From: CAYWJT01 sp964458655
GTDB lineage: Bacteria > Acidobacteriota > Aminicenantia > Aminicenantales > Saccharicenantaceae
Direction: 5' to 3'
Length of the DNA stretch: 36,895 nucleotides
NCBI GenBank assembly: GCA_964458655.1
Contig: CAYWJT010000023.1
Coordinates: 1-36,895, forward strand
In this document: positions 27,133 to 35,969 of the stretch, in pieces
How positions within the stretch are numbered: the stretch's first letter is position 1
Layout of the letters: each line of letters opens with the position of its first letter
Translations under genes and position numbers: made by a program
Notes under the pieces: generated by a model
The model's input: the letters and a program-made list of their open reading frames with translations, nothing else
Database searches by the model: none
Told to the model about the DNA's origin: nothing

Positions 27133-29229
27133 TCACTCCTCTTCTTCGGGCTTGACCCGGCCTTCCTTGACCGCTTCCGCTATGATCTTCTGCTGGATGT
27201 TGGATGGCGCTTCCTCGAAATGGGAGAATTCCATGGCGAACGAGCCGCGGCCGCCTGTGATCGAGGTCAGGTTCGGCTCGAAGTCGAGCATTTCGGACAT
27301 CGGCACCTGGGCCTTCAGGACCCGCATGTTGCCCTTCTGTTCCATCCCCAGCACCCGGCCGCGCCGCCCGTTTATGTTGCCCATGATGTCGCCCATGAAG
27401 GCCTCCGGGGTGTAGACCTCGACGTTCATGATGGGCTCGAGAATGGTCGGCCGGGCTTCCTTCATGGCCTTCTTGAAGGCCTTGGAGGCCGCGATCTGGA
27501 AAGCGATGTCCGAGGAGTCGACCTCATGATAGGAGCCGTCGTAGAGCGTCACCTTGAAATCGACGACGGGATAGCCGGCCAGAATGCCTTTCTTGCGGGC
27601 CTCCAGTATGCCCTTCTCTACCGAGGGTATGAAGTTCCTGGGGATGGCGCCGCCGAAGATCTTGTCCTCGAACTCGAAGTCCTTGCCCCGCGGCAGCGGC
27701 TCCATCTTGATCCAGACGTCGCCGAACTGACCGCGGCCGCCCGTCTGCTTCTTGTGCCGACCCTGGACGTCGGCCCGGCCCTTGATCGTTTCCTTATAGG
27801 AGATCTTGGGCGGCTTGAGGTCGACGTCGACGTTGTAGCGCTTCTTCAAGCGCTCGGTGATGATCTTGACGTGGAGCTCGCCGTTGCCGGAGATAAGCAG
27901 CTGGCCGGTGTCCGGGTCGCGCTCGATGCGCACCGTCGGGTCCTCTTCGGTTATGCGGTGCGTGGCCTGCGAGATGCGGTCCTCGTCCGCCCGGCTCTTG
28001 GGCTCAATGGCGAACGAAATGGACGGCTCCGGGAACTTGATCGGCTGGAACTCGACGCCCGCGTTCCTGGCGCAGAGCGTGTCGCCGGTGGCCGTGGCCT
28101 TGAGCTTGGCCGTGGCGACGATATCCCCGGCCCGGGCTTCGCTCACCGGCACCTGCTCCTTGCCCTGGAGCAGGAACAGGCCGCCGAGCTTTTCATCGCT
28201 CTCCTTGGAGGTGTTGCTGACCGTCGCGTCGGGCGCCGTGCGGCCGGAAAACACCCTCAAGAGCGAAATCCTGCCGGTATACGGGTCGGAAATGGTCTTG
28301 AACACCAGGGCCGCGAAAGGCTCATCCACCGAAGGGCGTAGCTCCTTTTCCTCGCCCCTGACCCGGACCTTGACCGGCTTTCTCTCGGCCGGAGAGGGCA
28401 ATAGGGCCATGGCGCCCTCGAGGACCTGCTGGAGTCCGATGTTGACGAGGCCCGAGGCCGCCAGCACCGGGAAGAGCTGGCGGTTGAGGACGGCCTTCTT
28501 CAGCCCGGCCTGGAACTCCTCCTGCCCGAGCTCGCCCTGCTCGAGGTACTTCTCCATCAGACTTTCATCGCTCTCGGCGACCATCTCGACGAGTTCCCGT
28601 CGCCTGGTCTCGAACTCCTGGGTCAGACCCGCCGGCACTTCGGCTTCCTTGAACCTGCCGCTTTCGTCCTTCTCGAAAACATAGGCCCGGCCGCGGACGA
28701 GGTCCACGACGCCGTTGAAGTCCTTCTCCTCCCCTATCGGCAGCTGCATGGGCACGGCCTGGCGGCCGAAGAACTGCCGGACGGCTTCGACGGCCCGGCG
28801 GAAGTTGGCGTTCTCGCGGTCTATCTTGTTGATGACGACGAGCCGCGGAAGCTCGTATTCCTCGAGCATCTCCCAGACCTTCTCCGTCCCGACCTCGACC
28901 CCGGCCACGCCGCAGACGACGAGCAGGGCGGCGTCGGCGGCCCTGAGGACGGCCTTGGTGTCCCAGAGGAAATTGGCCTTGCCCGGTGTGTCGATGAGAT
29001 TGAAGCGGTGGTCCTGCCACTCGCAGAAGCAGGTCGCGGAATTGATCGTGATTCGGCGCTCCACTTCTTCTGGTTCGTAATCGGTCACGGTGTTGCCCTT
29101 GTCGACCTTGGTCAGACGGCTGGTCGCGCCGGTGTCGAACAGAAAGCCGGCCGCCAGCGTCGTTTTCCCGGACGAGCCGTGCCCGACCAGGGCTATGTTA
29201 CGGATCCTGTCGATAGGCTGGTCTTTCAT
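27133..29229 (-). CDS. fusA2: Second EF-G-type translational GTPase, divergent
   Basis: The 698-residue product covers all EF-G domains, with GNGELHVKIITERLKKRYNV and a C-terminus with TSITGGRGSFAMEFSHFEE. Its GTPase centre differs from the housekeeping copy at 6844-8943. The P-loop is GHGSSGKT (16-23), switch I has RRITI for RGITI, and switch II is DTPGKANF with Lys84 where EF-G has its catalytic histidine; G4 is NKID. Paralogues of this class have been associated in other bacteria with GTP-hydrolysis-limited or specialised roles such as recycling, but I cannot assign one here. It has its own promoter and a GGAGG site seven bases before the ATG. Confidence 0.93.
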   Translation of the reverse strand: MKDQPIDRIRNIALVGHGSSGKTTLAAGFLFDTGATSRLTKVDKGNTVTDYEPEEVERRITINSATCFCEWQDHRFNLIDTPGKANFLWDTKAVLRAADAALLVVCGVAGVEVGTEKVWEMLEEYELPRLVVINKIDRENANFRRAVEAVRQFFGRQAVPMQLPIGEEKDFNGVVDLVRGRAYVFEKDESGRFKEAEVPAGLTQEFETRRRELVEMVAESDESLMEKYLEQGELGQEEFQAGLKKAVLNRQLFPVLAASGLVNIGLQQVLEGAMALLPSPAERKPVKVRVRGEEKELRPSVDEPFAALVFKTISDPYTGRISLLRVFSGRTAPDATVSNTSKESDEKLGGLFLLQGKEQVPVSEARAGDIVATAKLKATATGDTLCARNAGVEFQPIKFPEPSISFAIEPKSRADEDRISQATHRITEEDPTVRIERDPDTGQLLISGNGELHVKIITERLKKRYNVDVDLKPPKISYKETIKGRADVQGRHKKQTGGRGQFGDVWIKMEPLPRGKDFEFEDKIFGGAIPRNFIPSVEKGILEARKKGILAGYPVVDFKVTLYDGSYHEVDSSDIAFQIAASKAFKKAMKEARPTILEPIMNVEVYTPEAFMGDIMGNINGRRGRVLGMEQKGNMRVLKAQVPMSEMLDFEPNLTSITGGRGSFAMEFSHFEEAPSNIQQKIIAEAVKEGRVKPEEEE

Positions 29230-29266
29230 GCCTCTGCCTCCTCGGAGTACGGGAAATCCCTGTCCG

Positions 29267-29289
29267 CCAAGAAATCGCGCAGTTCTTGG
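29267..29289 (-). repeat. Stem-loop in the fusA2 leader
   Basis: CCAAGAA and TTCTTGG (seven pairs) flank a nine-base loop in the untranslated region between the fusA2 promoter and its ribosome-binding site. It could influence translation or mRNA stability; no known riboswitch is recognised. Confidence 0.45.
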
Positions 29290-29305
29290 AGAAAAAAGGA
29301 ACTAT

Positions 29306-29334
29306 ATCATAAACAAAAACGCCGGCCGGCTCAA
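29306..29334 (-). promoter_or_regulatory. Promoter of fusA2
   Basis: TTGAGC (29334-29329, overlapping the rluD stop codon) and TATGAT (29311-29306) are 17 bases apart. The spacer contains the palindrome GCCGGCCGGC followed by TTTTTGTTT, which could also end the rluD transcript weakly. Confidence 0.65.
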
Positions 29335-30263
29335 GTGCCCGAGACGGCCTGCCGCTCCAGCACGGCCTCGAGCTCGGCCGGGAGAGGCGAGCCGAACTCC
29401 AGGCGCTCGCCGGTCGCGGGATGGATGAAGGACACTATGTTGGCGTGCAGGAAGAGCCGCGGGCTTATGGCCGGCGCGTTCCTGCGGCCGTAGAGCGGGT
29501 CGCCGACGACGGGATGGCCGGAAGCCGCCAGGTGCACCCGGATCTGATGGGTCCGGCCGGTAAGCGGCCTGATCTCGAGGAAGGTCGTTTCCGGGAAGAC
29601 GCGAAGCACCTGGAAGTAAGTCTCGGCCGGCTTGGGATGACGCGAGCGGACCGAGATCTTCCAGCCGTACCTTGTGTGCCGCCCGAGCGGTAGCTCGATC
29701 TTGCCCTCCTGGGCCGAGAAGCGTCCCCAGACCAGGGTCAGGTAGGTCTTCTCCACCAGCCGTTTCTTGAACTGGCTCGTGAGCGACCTCCAGGCCCGCT
29801 CCGACCTGGCCGCCAGCATGACTCCCGAAGTGTCCCTGTCGAGACGATGGACGATACCGGGCCTGTCCTCACGGCCGACGCCGGCGACCTCCGGGAAATG
29901 ATAGAGGAGGGCGTTGACCAGCGTCCCGGAGCTGCGGCCGGCTCCCGGATGGACCACCAGTCCGGCCGGCTTGTCGATGACGATGACGTCGTCATCCTTA
30001 TATATTACGCGCAGCGGGATCTCTTCCGGGCCCGGCGCGCCGGCTTCGGGCTCGGGCTCGATAGGGAGCTTTAACTCGACCGTCTCGCCCGCCTTCAGCC
30101 TGTATCCAGGCTTCCTGACCAGACCCGAGACGGTTACCCCGCCGGCTTCGAGCAGTTTCTGGATCCGGGCACGGGTGACGTCGGCGAGCCGGTGCTTCAG
30201 GAAAAGGTCCAGCCTCTTGCCGGCGTCCTCGCGGCCCGCGGTCAGGGTCCTGACGTCAGTCAC
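29331..30263 (-). CDS. rluD: 23S rRNA pseudouridine synthase, RluD-type
   Basis: RluD converts uridines of helix 69 of 23S rRNA to pseudouridine. The 310-residue product has an N-terminal S4 RNA-binding domain (about 15-62, KRLDLFLKHRLADVTRARIQ) and an RluA-family catalytic domain with VIDKPAGLVVHPGAG and HRLDRDTSGVML, where D142 is the expected catalytic aspartate. The motif GRTHQIRVHLAASGHPVVGD follows. The start is GTG at 30263, overlapping lgt by eight bases. The exact target among RluA/C/D is inferred from length and S4 domain. Confidence 0.88.
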   Translation of the reverse strand: MTDVRTLTAGREDAGKRLDLFLKHRLADVTRARIQKLLEAGGVTVSGLVRKPGYRLKAGETVELKLPIEPEPEAGAPGPEEIPLRVIYKDDDVIVIDKPAGLVVHPGAGRSSGTLVNALLYHFPEVAGVGREDRPGIVHRLDRDTSGVMLAARSERAWRSLTSQFKKRLVEKTYLTLVWGRFSAQEGKIELPLGRHTRYGWKISVRSRHPKPAETYFQVLRVFPETTFLEIRPLTGRTHQIRVHLAASGHPVVGDPLYGRRNAPAISPRLFLHANIVSFIHPATGERLEFGSPLPAELEAVLERQAVSGT

Positions 30264-31053
30264 TTTTGCGCCGCTTAAGCATAAGGAAAAGGCCGAAACC
30301 CACGGCCAGTCCCAGCAGGCAGAAAAGCTGCGGCAGCGACAGGCTGGTGAAAGCCGAGGCGCCGCGCAGGAGGTACTTGTTCGCGTCGTGATCGCCCCGG
30401 AAGTACTCTGTGAAGAAGCGGATGACTGAATAATTGATGATGTAGAGGGAGAAGACCTGGCCGTCGAACCTCTTCTTCCTGAGGACCAGGAACAGGATGA
30501 CGAAGTTCAGGAAGTTGAGTCCGGACTCGTAAAGCTGGACCGGATGGAGCTTGAGCCCGAGCGGGATGCCGGTCAGCTCATGGGCGTAATCGCTCTTGAA
30601 GACCACGCCCAGGGCCGTGTCGCAGGCGCGGCCGTAGCAGCAGCCGGCGTTGAAACAGCCGATACGGCCGAAGCCATGTCCGAGGGCGATGGCCGGGCCG
30701 ACCAGGTCGGCGGTAGGCCAGAGAGGGATCTTCTTCCGGCGGAAATACCAGATGGCGAACAGGACGCCGAAGGTCAGGCCGCCCTGGAACACGCCTCCGG
30801 ACTGGGCCAGGCTGAGCAGCTCCCGGGGATACTTCGTGTAGTAGGAGAAGTTGCCCGCGAGGAGTATGAGCTTGGCGCCTACGAGCGAGACGATGATGAT
30901 GTAAAAGGCCGCGTCCAGCAGCCTGGCCGCGTCGTAGCCGGCTTTTTTGGCCTGGACGTAGATGAACCACAGCGCGAAACCCACGCCCACGGCCATCATG
31001 AAGCCGTAGGTGTGGACGGTGAGCGGGCCGAGCCGTATCAGGACGGGGTGCAT
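30256..31053 (-). CDS. lgt: Prolipoprotein diacylglyceryl transferase
   Basis: Lgt transfers diacylglycerol from phosphatidylglycerol to the lipobox cysteine, the first step of lipoprotein maturation in the inner membrane. From the ATG at 31053, with AAGGAG seven bases upstream, it has 265 residues and about seven membrane spans. The signature HGFGRIGCFNAGCCYGR (126-142) contains the key arginine R130. HPVQLYE (170-176) is also conserved. The start lies 16 bases inside the end of lspA. A longer reading (to 31137) is only lspA in another frame. Confidence 0.95.
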   Translation of the reverse strand: MHPVLIRLGPLTVHTYGFMMAVGVGFALWFIYVQAKKAGYDAARLLDAAFYIIIVSLVGAKLILLAGNFSYYTKYPRELLSLAQSGGVFQGGLTFGVLFAIWYFRRKKIPLWPTADLVGPAIALGHGFGRIGCFNAGCCYGRACDTALGVVFKSDYAHELTGIPLGLKLHPVQLYESGLNFLNFVILFLVLRKKRFDGQVFSLYIINYSVIRFFTEYFRGDHDANKYLLRGASAFTSLSLPQLFCLLGLAVGFGLFLMLKRRKSD

Positions 31054-31526
31054 GGCGTCTTTCTCCTTAAATAAAGGAATAGCACTATGACCACCCCCAC
31101 CGTTATGGCGGAGTCGGCCACGTTGAAAAAGGGCCAATGGGAGCGGCCGATGTGGAAGTCGAGGAAATCCACGACGAAACCGCGGCTGAGCCTGTCGGCC
31201 AGGTTGCCGGCGGCGCCGCCCATGATCATGGCCAACGATGCCTTCATCAGGGTTTCGGAGGCCGGTGTCCTCGAGAAGATATAGGCGACCAGAGCCAGAG
31301 CCACCAGCGAGGAGACCGTCAGCACCCAGAAAACGAGGTCTCCCTCGTACTTCGAGAAAGCGCCGAAGACCGCGCCCCTGTTATGGACCCTGGTCAGGTT
31401 GAAGAACCCCGGGATGACGGTTCTGCTCTCGTAAAGCCCGACCGTTCGAGCCACGACGGCCTTGGCCGCCTGGTCCAAGCCGAAGACCGCCAGCATGACC
31501 AGGAAGAAGGCGGCGTTCTTTCTCAT
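31038..31526 (-). CDS. lspA: Lipoprotein signal peptidase (signal peptidase II)
   Basis: LspA cleaves the signal peptide of diacylglyceryl-modified prolipoproteins, the step after Lgt. From the ATG at 31526 it has 162 residues and four membrane spans. Conserved blocks are HNRGAVFGAF, GGAAGNLADR, VVDFLDFHI (catalytic D120) and WPFFNVADS (catalytic D138). The ATG overlaps the ileS stop as ATGA, and the gene overlaps lgt by 16 bases. Having lspA and lgt adjacent puts both lipoprotein steps under one promoter. Confidence 0.96.
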   Translation of the reverse strand: MRKNAAFFLVMLAVFGLDQAAKAVVARTVGLYESRTVIPGFFNLTRVHNRGAVFGAFSKYEGDLVFWVLTVSSLVALALVAYIFSRTPASETLMKASLAMIMGGAAGNLADRLSRGFVVDFLDFHIGRSHWPFFNVADSAITVGVVIVLFLYLRRKTPCTPS

Positions 31527-34300
31527 GTCGAGAGCGACCTCGAGACGGAGGCGCAGCGGGGACAGAACGAGGGGAAATCCTGGTCGGCGCCGACCGCCAG
31601 CGAGTAGTTCCAGCAGCGTTCGCACTTGGCGCCCGGGGCGCGCCGGACCTCGAACTCCGTCTGAGCCCGGCCGCTCTTTTCCAGGATCACGGAGGAAACT
31701 ATGAACAGATAGGCCAGCTCATCGCGGTGCTTCCCGAGCAGGGCTTCATCCTCCTCGCCGGCGCGGATGAGGACCTCGGCCTCCAGGGAATTGCCTATCA
31801 GTTTGGCTTCCCGGGCCTTTTCCAGCTCCTTGAGCGCCTGTTCCCTGAGCCCGATGAGCCTCTCGAACTCGACGAAGGTCTCGTCGTCCAGCCATCGGCC
31901 GTCCCCGGCCGGGAAGAGCTCGAGATGGACCGATTCGCTCTTGCCCGCCCAGCCCGGCAGGGCGGCCCAGGCCTCCTCGGCCGTGAAAGGCAGGATGGGC
32001 GCCATGAGCCTGAGGCTTTTCGTGAGCATCTCGAAAAGCGCCGTCTGGATGGCTCGCCGCGCCGGCGCGGCCGGCGCCGAGCAGTAAGCGCGGTCCTTTA
32101 TGACATCGAGATAGAAGGCGCTCAGGTCGACCGTGAAGTACTCCAGCACGGCGTGCAGCACCACGTGGAACTCGTACTCCTCGTAGGCCCTGAGCACGCG
32201 GCGCACCGTCCGTTCCGTTTTTTCCAGGATCCAGCGGTCCAGGGCGGGCATCGCCTCCGGCCCGACCCTGTCCCGGTCCGGGTCGAAATCGTAGAGGTTG
32301 CCCAACATGAACCGCCAGGTGTTGCGCACCTTGCGGTAAGCCTCGACCAGACGCTGCAGGGTCTCGCCGCCGAACCGGGCGTCCTCGCGGTAGTTGAGCA
32401 TGGCGACCCAGAGGCGCAGGATCTCCGCTCCGTTCTTCGAGATGACCTCCTCCGGCTCTATGACGTTGCCCAGCGACTTGGACATGGCCCGGCCCTGCTC
32501 GTCGAGGACGAAGCCGTGGGTGATGCAGGTCCGGAAGGGCGACTCGCCCCTGACGCCGACGCCGATGACCAGAGAGCTGTTGAACCAGCCCCGATACTGG
32601 TCGTGGCCCTCGACGTAGACGTCCGCCGGCCAGCCCAGCTCCGGCTTCTTGCCGAGGATGCCGTGCGAAGCGCCCGACTCGAACCAGACGTCGAGGATGT
32701 CGCTTTCCTTGGTCAGGTCGGTCGAGCCGCAGCTTGGACACTTCGTCCCCTCCGGCAGCAACTCGCCGGCGTCCTTCAGGAACCAGGCGTCCGAGCCCTC
32801 CTTTTCGTATATGGACGCGACGTGCATCGCGATCCCCTCATCGGCGACGGTCCTGCCGCAGGAGCGGCACTGGAAGGCCGGGATGGGCACGCCCCATGTC
32901 CGTTGGCGGGAGATGCACCAGTCGGGCCGGGACGTCATCATGTTGGCGATACGCTCCTCGCCCCAGGGCGGGATCCAGCGCACGGCGCTGACGGCCCGCA
33001 GGGCCTTTTCCCTGAGGCCGGCGTGGTCCATAGAGATGAACCACTGCTCCGTTGCCCTGAATATGACCGGGTTCTTGCAGCGCCAGCAGTGGGGATAGGA
33101 GTGCGTTATCTCGGCTTCCTTGAGCAGGGAGCCGTCCTTCTTCATGTCGGCCGTGATGATGGGGTTGGCCTGGAAGACGTTCAGGCCGGCGTACCGGCCC
33201 GTGTCAGCGGTGAAGCAGCCGCCGGCGTCTACCGGCGTGTAGATGTCAAGACCGTAGGAGATCCCGGTCATGTAGTCGTCGTAGCCGTGGCCGGGCGCCG
33301 TGTGGACGCAGCCCGTGCCGTCCTCGAGCGTCACGTAATCGGCCAGGACGAAGAGCGACTCCCGGTCGTAGAAAGGATGGCGGGCCTTGAGGCCCTCGAG
33401 CCTGCGGCCGGCGAATTCGGCCAAGACGCGCGGTTCCTTCCAGCCCAGCTCCGCCGCGAGGACGGGCAGCAGCTTCCCGGCCACGATATAGACCTCGCCG
33501 TCGACCTCGGCCGCGACGTAGTTGGCTTCCGGATGGAAGGCGACGGCCAGGTTGGCCGGCAGGGTCCAGGGCGTCGTCGTCCAGATCAGCACGTAGACCT
33601 TCTTGCCCGCGAGCGCCGGGAAGTCGGCGGCCAAGTCGGAGACCATAGGGAAGCGGACATAGATGGAGGGCGACCTCTTGTCGCGGTACTCGATCTCGGC
33701 CTCGGCCAGGGCCGTGCGGCAGTGGAGGCACCAGTGGACCGGCCTTTTGCCCTTGTAGACGTTGCCCGAGGCGAAGAAGGCCGCCAGGTGACGGATGACG
33801 TCCGCCTCATACGATGGGTCCATCGTCAGGTAGGGCTCGTCCCATTCGCCCAGGACGCCGAGGCGCTTGAATTCCCGTCGCTGTATGTCTATGAACTTGA
33901 GGGCGTAATCGCGGCACTCGCGCCGGACCTCGACCTGGCTGAGCCGCTTCTTTTTTTCACCCAGAAGCTTGTCCACGTGGATCTCTATCGGCAGGCCGTG
34001 GCAGTCCCAACCCGGCACGTAGGCCGCCAGGTAACCCTGCATGCTCCTCGTCTTGACGATGAAATCCTTGAGGATCTTGTTGAGGGCGGTGCCCAGATGG
34101 ATGTGGCCGTTGGCGTAAGGGGGCCCGTCGTGGAGGACGAAAACCGGCCTTCCCCGCCTTCTTTCCAGGATCTTGCGGTAAAGGCCGTCACGCTCCCATT
34201 TCAGCAGGAACTCCGGCTCCTTCTGGGCCAGAGAGGCTTTCATGGCGAACGAGGTGCGCGGCAGGTTCAAGGTGCTCTTGACGTCGGGCTTTTCGGCCAT
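31523..34300 (-). CDS. ileS: Isoleucyl-tRNA synthetase
   Basis: IleRS charges tRNA-Ile and edits misactivated valine. The 925-residue product is the bacterial class I type. It has HIHLG (66-70, the HIGH motif), a CP1 editing domain with GWDCHGLPIE nearby and TTPWTLPANLA, and MSKS (606-609). A C-terminal zinc finger uses C893, C896, C913 and C916, typical of the bacterial form, which is usually mupirocin-sensitive. The ATG at 34300 is followed by MAEKPDVKSTLNLPRTSFAM. The ileS-lspA pairing is widely conserved. No T-box leader is present in the 86-base upstream gap. Confidence 0.97.
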   Translation of the reverse strand: MAEKPDVKSTLNLPRTSFAMKASLAQKEPEFLLKWERDGLYRKILERRRGRPVFVLHDGPPYANGHIHLGTALNKILKDFIVKTRSMQGYLAAYVPGWDCHGLPIEIHVDKLLGEKKKRLSQVEVRRECRDYALKFIDIQRREFKRLGVLGEWDEPYLTMDPSYEADVIRHLAAFFASGNVYKGKRPVHWCLHCRTALAEAEIEYRDKRSPSIYVRFPMVSDLAADFPALAGKKVYVLIWTTTPWTLPANLAVAFHPEANYVAAEVDGEVYIVAGKLLPVLAAELGWKEPRVLAEFAGRRLEGLKARHPFYDRESLFVLADYVTLEDGTGCVHTAPGHGYDDYMTGISYGLDIYTPVDAGGCFTADTGRYAGLNVFQANPIITADMKKDGSLLKEAEITHSYPHCWRCKNPVIFRATEQWFISMDHAGLREKALRAVSAVRWIPPWGEERIANMMTSRPDWCISRQRTWGVPIPAFQCRSCGRTVADEGIAMHVASIYEKEGSDAWFLKDAGELLPEGTKCPSCGSTDLTKESDILDVWFESGASHGILGKKPELGWPADVYVEGHDQYRGWFNSSLVIGVGVRGESPFRTCITHGFVLDEQGRAMSKSLGNVIEPEEVISKNGAEILRLWVAMLNYREDARFGGETLQRLVEAYRKVRNTWRFMLGNLYDFDPDRDRVGPEAMPALDRWILEKTERTVRRVLRAYEEYEFHVVLHAVLEYFTVDLSAFYLDVIKDRAYCSAPAAPARRAIQTALFEMLTKSLRLMAPILPFTAEEAWAALPGWAGKSESVHLELFPAGDGRWLDDETFVEFERLIGLREQALKELEKAREAKLIGNSLEAEVLIRAGEEDEALLGKHRDELAYLFIVSSVILEKSGRAQTEFEVRRAPGAKCERCWNYSLAVGADQDFPSFCPRCASVSRSLST

Positions 34301-34330
34301 GGGTGCTCCGCTCGCGGTAAAATCCGGACT

Positions 34331-34373
34331 ATTATAAATCAGTCTATTCTATTCCGCCATCTGGAAAAGTCAA
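34331..34373 (-). promoter_or_regulatory. Promoter region of ileS-lspA-lgt-rluD
   Basis: TTGACT (34373-34368) is followed after 16 bases by TAGAAT (34351-34346). A second, perfect TATAAT sits at 34336-34331 without a good -35 at the proper distance. The AT-rich patch stands out from its surroundings. Either -10 would give a short leader before the ileS ATG. Confidence 0.7.
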
Positions 34374-34386
34374 ACTGGAGCGCTGG

Positions 34387-35964
34387 TCAATCGAGCCTGA
34401 AGTGGGCGCCGCGGCTCACAGGGTTGGCCAGGGCCGCGGAAGCGATCATCAGGGCCGTCTGTATCCCGTGGCGCAGGCTGATGAGCTTGGCGTCCATGCG
34501 GGCTTCCCGGTAGAACTTGTCGATGCGGTGCTTGAGGTACTCGAGGTCGGCGCGGGCACGCTCCAAGCGCTTGCGCGTCCTGATGATGCCGGCGTAGTTC
34601 CACATCGTGGAGCGGATCATGAGCCAGTCCTGATTGACCAGGGCCGGGTCGACCTCCTCCTCTCTCTTTGGGTAATACCAGCGGTGGATGTCGGAGGCCC
34701 GGTAGGGCCTGGAAGCGTCGAAACCGGCCGCGATGTCCCTGGCGGCCCGGACGCCCCAGACCAGCCCCTCGAGAAGCGAAGTCGAGGCCAAGCGGTTGGC
34801 GCCGTGAACGCCGGTGCAGGAAACCTCGCCGACCGCGTACAGGCCGCGCAGGGTGGTCCGGCCCCGGACGTCGGCCAGGACCCCGCCGCAGCAATAATGC
34901 GCGGCCGGGACGACCGGGATGGGTTCCCTGGTCATGTCTATGCCGGACTCCAGACAGGTCCTGTAGATGGTCGGGAACCTCTTCCTGATATCAATCCTGG
35001 CGTGGGAAGCCAGGTCCAGGTAGACGCAGTCGGTATTGGTGGCGATCATCTCTTCATATATGGCCCGGGAGACCTCGTCCCTGGGAGCGAGGTCGCCGAG
35101 CTTGGCGTACTTGTGCATGAAGGTCCGGCCGTCCTTGGTCTTCAAGCGGCCTCCCTCCCCTCTGACCGTCTCCGAGATCAGGAAGCCGCTGCCGTCCTCC
35201 TTGAGCAGGACGGTCGGATGGAACTGGATGTATTCCATGTTGACGATGCGGGCGCCGGCCCTGAAGGCCATGGCGTAGCCCGAGCCGTCAGCGCCGGGCG
35301 GGTTGGAAGTGTAGAGGAAGACCGAGCCGCAGCCGCCCGTGGCCAGCACGGTGTAGGGAGCGAAGAAACGTCTGACCGCGGAGGAGCCGTTGTCGAGCAC
35401 GTAGGCGCCTATGGCCTGCGGCACGCGGTAATAGGCGGTGTGGTTCTTGGAATGATGCGGGACCGTCAAAAGGTCGACGACGGTATGGCCCGGGTAGAGC
35501 CTGACCCGGGGGTGCTTGCGAAGCGCGGCGAGGAAGCGCCGCTCGATGACCTGACCGGTCGTGTCCTTGACATGGAGTATGCGCCGCCGGGAGTGCCCGC
35601 CCTCCTGGGCGTAGTCGAGGGCCTCGGGCGCGGACCGGGAGAACGGGATGCGCAGCCTTTTCATCAGCACTTTTTCCACCAGGACCGGACCCTCTTCGGC
35701 CAGGACGTCGACGGCCTCGACACTGTTGACGCCGTCGCCCGTCGTGATGATGTCCTCTTTGAGCAGCTCGGGGAAGTCACCCGGACCGAGCGAGACGATG
35801 CCCCCCTGGGCGTAGAAGGTGTTGGATTCCTCGGGCCGGCTGGCTTTGGTGACGACGGCCACGTCCAGCCCGGAGTCGGCCGCCTCCAGGGCGGCCGCCG
35901 CGCCGGCTATGCCGCAGCCGATGACGAGAACATCGGCGCTGACGTCGATTTCCCGGCTCATCAT
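34387..35964 (-). CDS. nadB: L-aspartate oxidase
   Basis: NadB oxidises L-aspartate to iminoaspartate, the first step of de novo NAD synthesis. The 525-residue product has an FAD-binding GCGIAG motif (16-21), SNTFYAQGGI, the substrate-region motif PAAHYCCGGV, and HGANRLASTSLLEGLVWG. The C-terminal helical domain of the succinate-dehydrogenase flavoprotein superfamily follows. Two ATGs (35964 and 35961) are adjacent. The GAGGGGG site abuts the first, so the second may be used, changing the protein by one residue. It starts five bases after nadC. No nadA is in the window. Confidence 0.95.
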   Translation of the reverse strand: MMSREIDVSADVLVIGCGIAGAAAALEAADSGLDVAVVTKASRPEESNTFYAQGGIVSLGPGDFPELLKEDIITTGDGVNSVEAVDVLAEEGPVLVEKVLMKRLRIPFSRSAPEALDYAQEGGHSRRRILHVKDTTGQVIERRFLAALRKHPRVRLYPGHTVVDLLTVPHHSKNHTAYYRVPQAIGAYVLDNGSSAVRRFFAPYTVLATGGCGSVFLYTSNPPGADGSGYAMAFRAGARIVNMEYIQFHPTVLLKEDGSGFLISETVRGEGGRLKTKDGRTFMHKYAKLGDLAPRDEVSRAIYEEMIATNTDCVYLDLASHARIDIRKRFPTIYRTCLESGIDMTREPIPVVPAAHYCCGGVLADVRGRTTLRGLYAVGEVSCTGVHGANRLASTSLLEGLVWGVRAARDIAAGFDASRPYRASDIHRWYYPKREEEVDPALVNQDWLMIRSTMWNYAGIIRTRKRLERARADLEYLKHRIDKFYREARMDAKLISLRHGIQTALMIASAALANPVSRGAHFRLD

Positions 35965-35969
35965 CCCCC

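Noticed and set aside
34301..34386. T-box leader for ileS
   Set aside because: Only 86 bases are available, with no T-box sequence or specifier stem-loop.
31727..34513. Plus-strand open frame of 928 codons opposite ileS
   Set aside because: In-register shadow of ileS; the sense protein has all catalytic motifs of IleRS.
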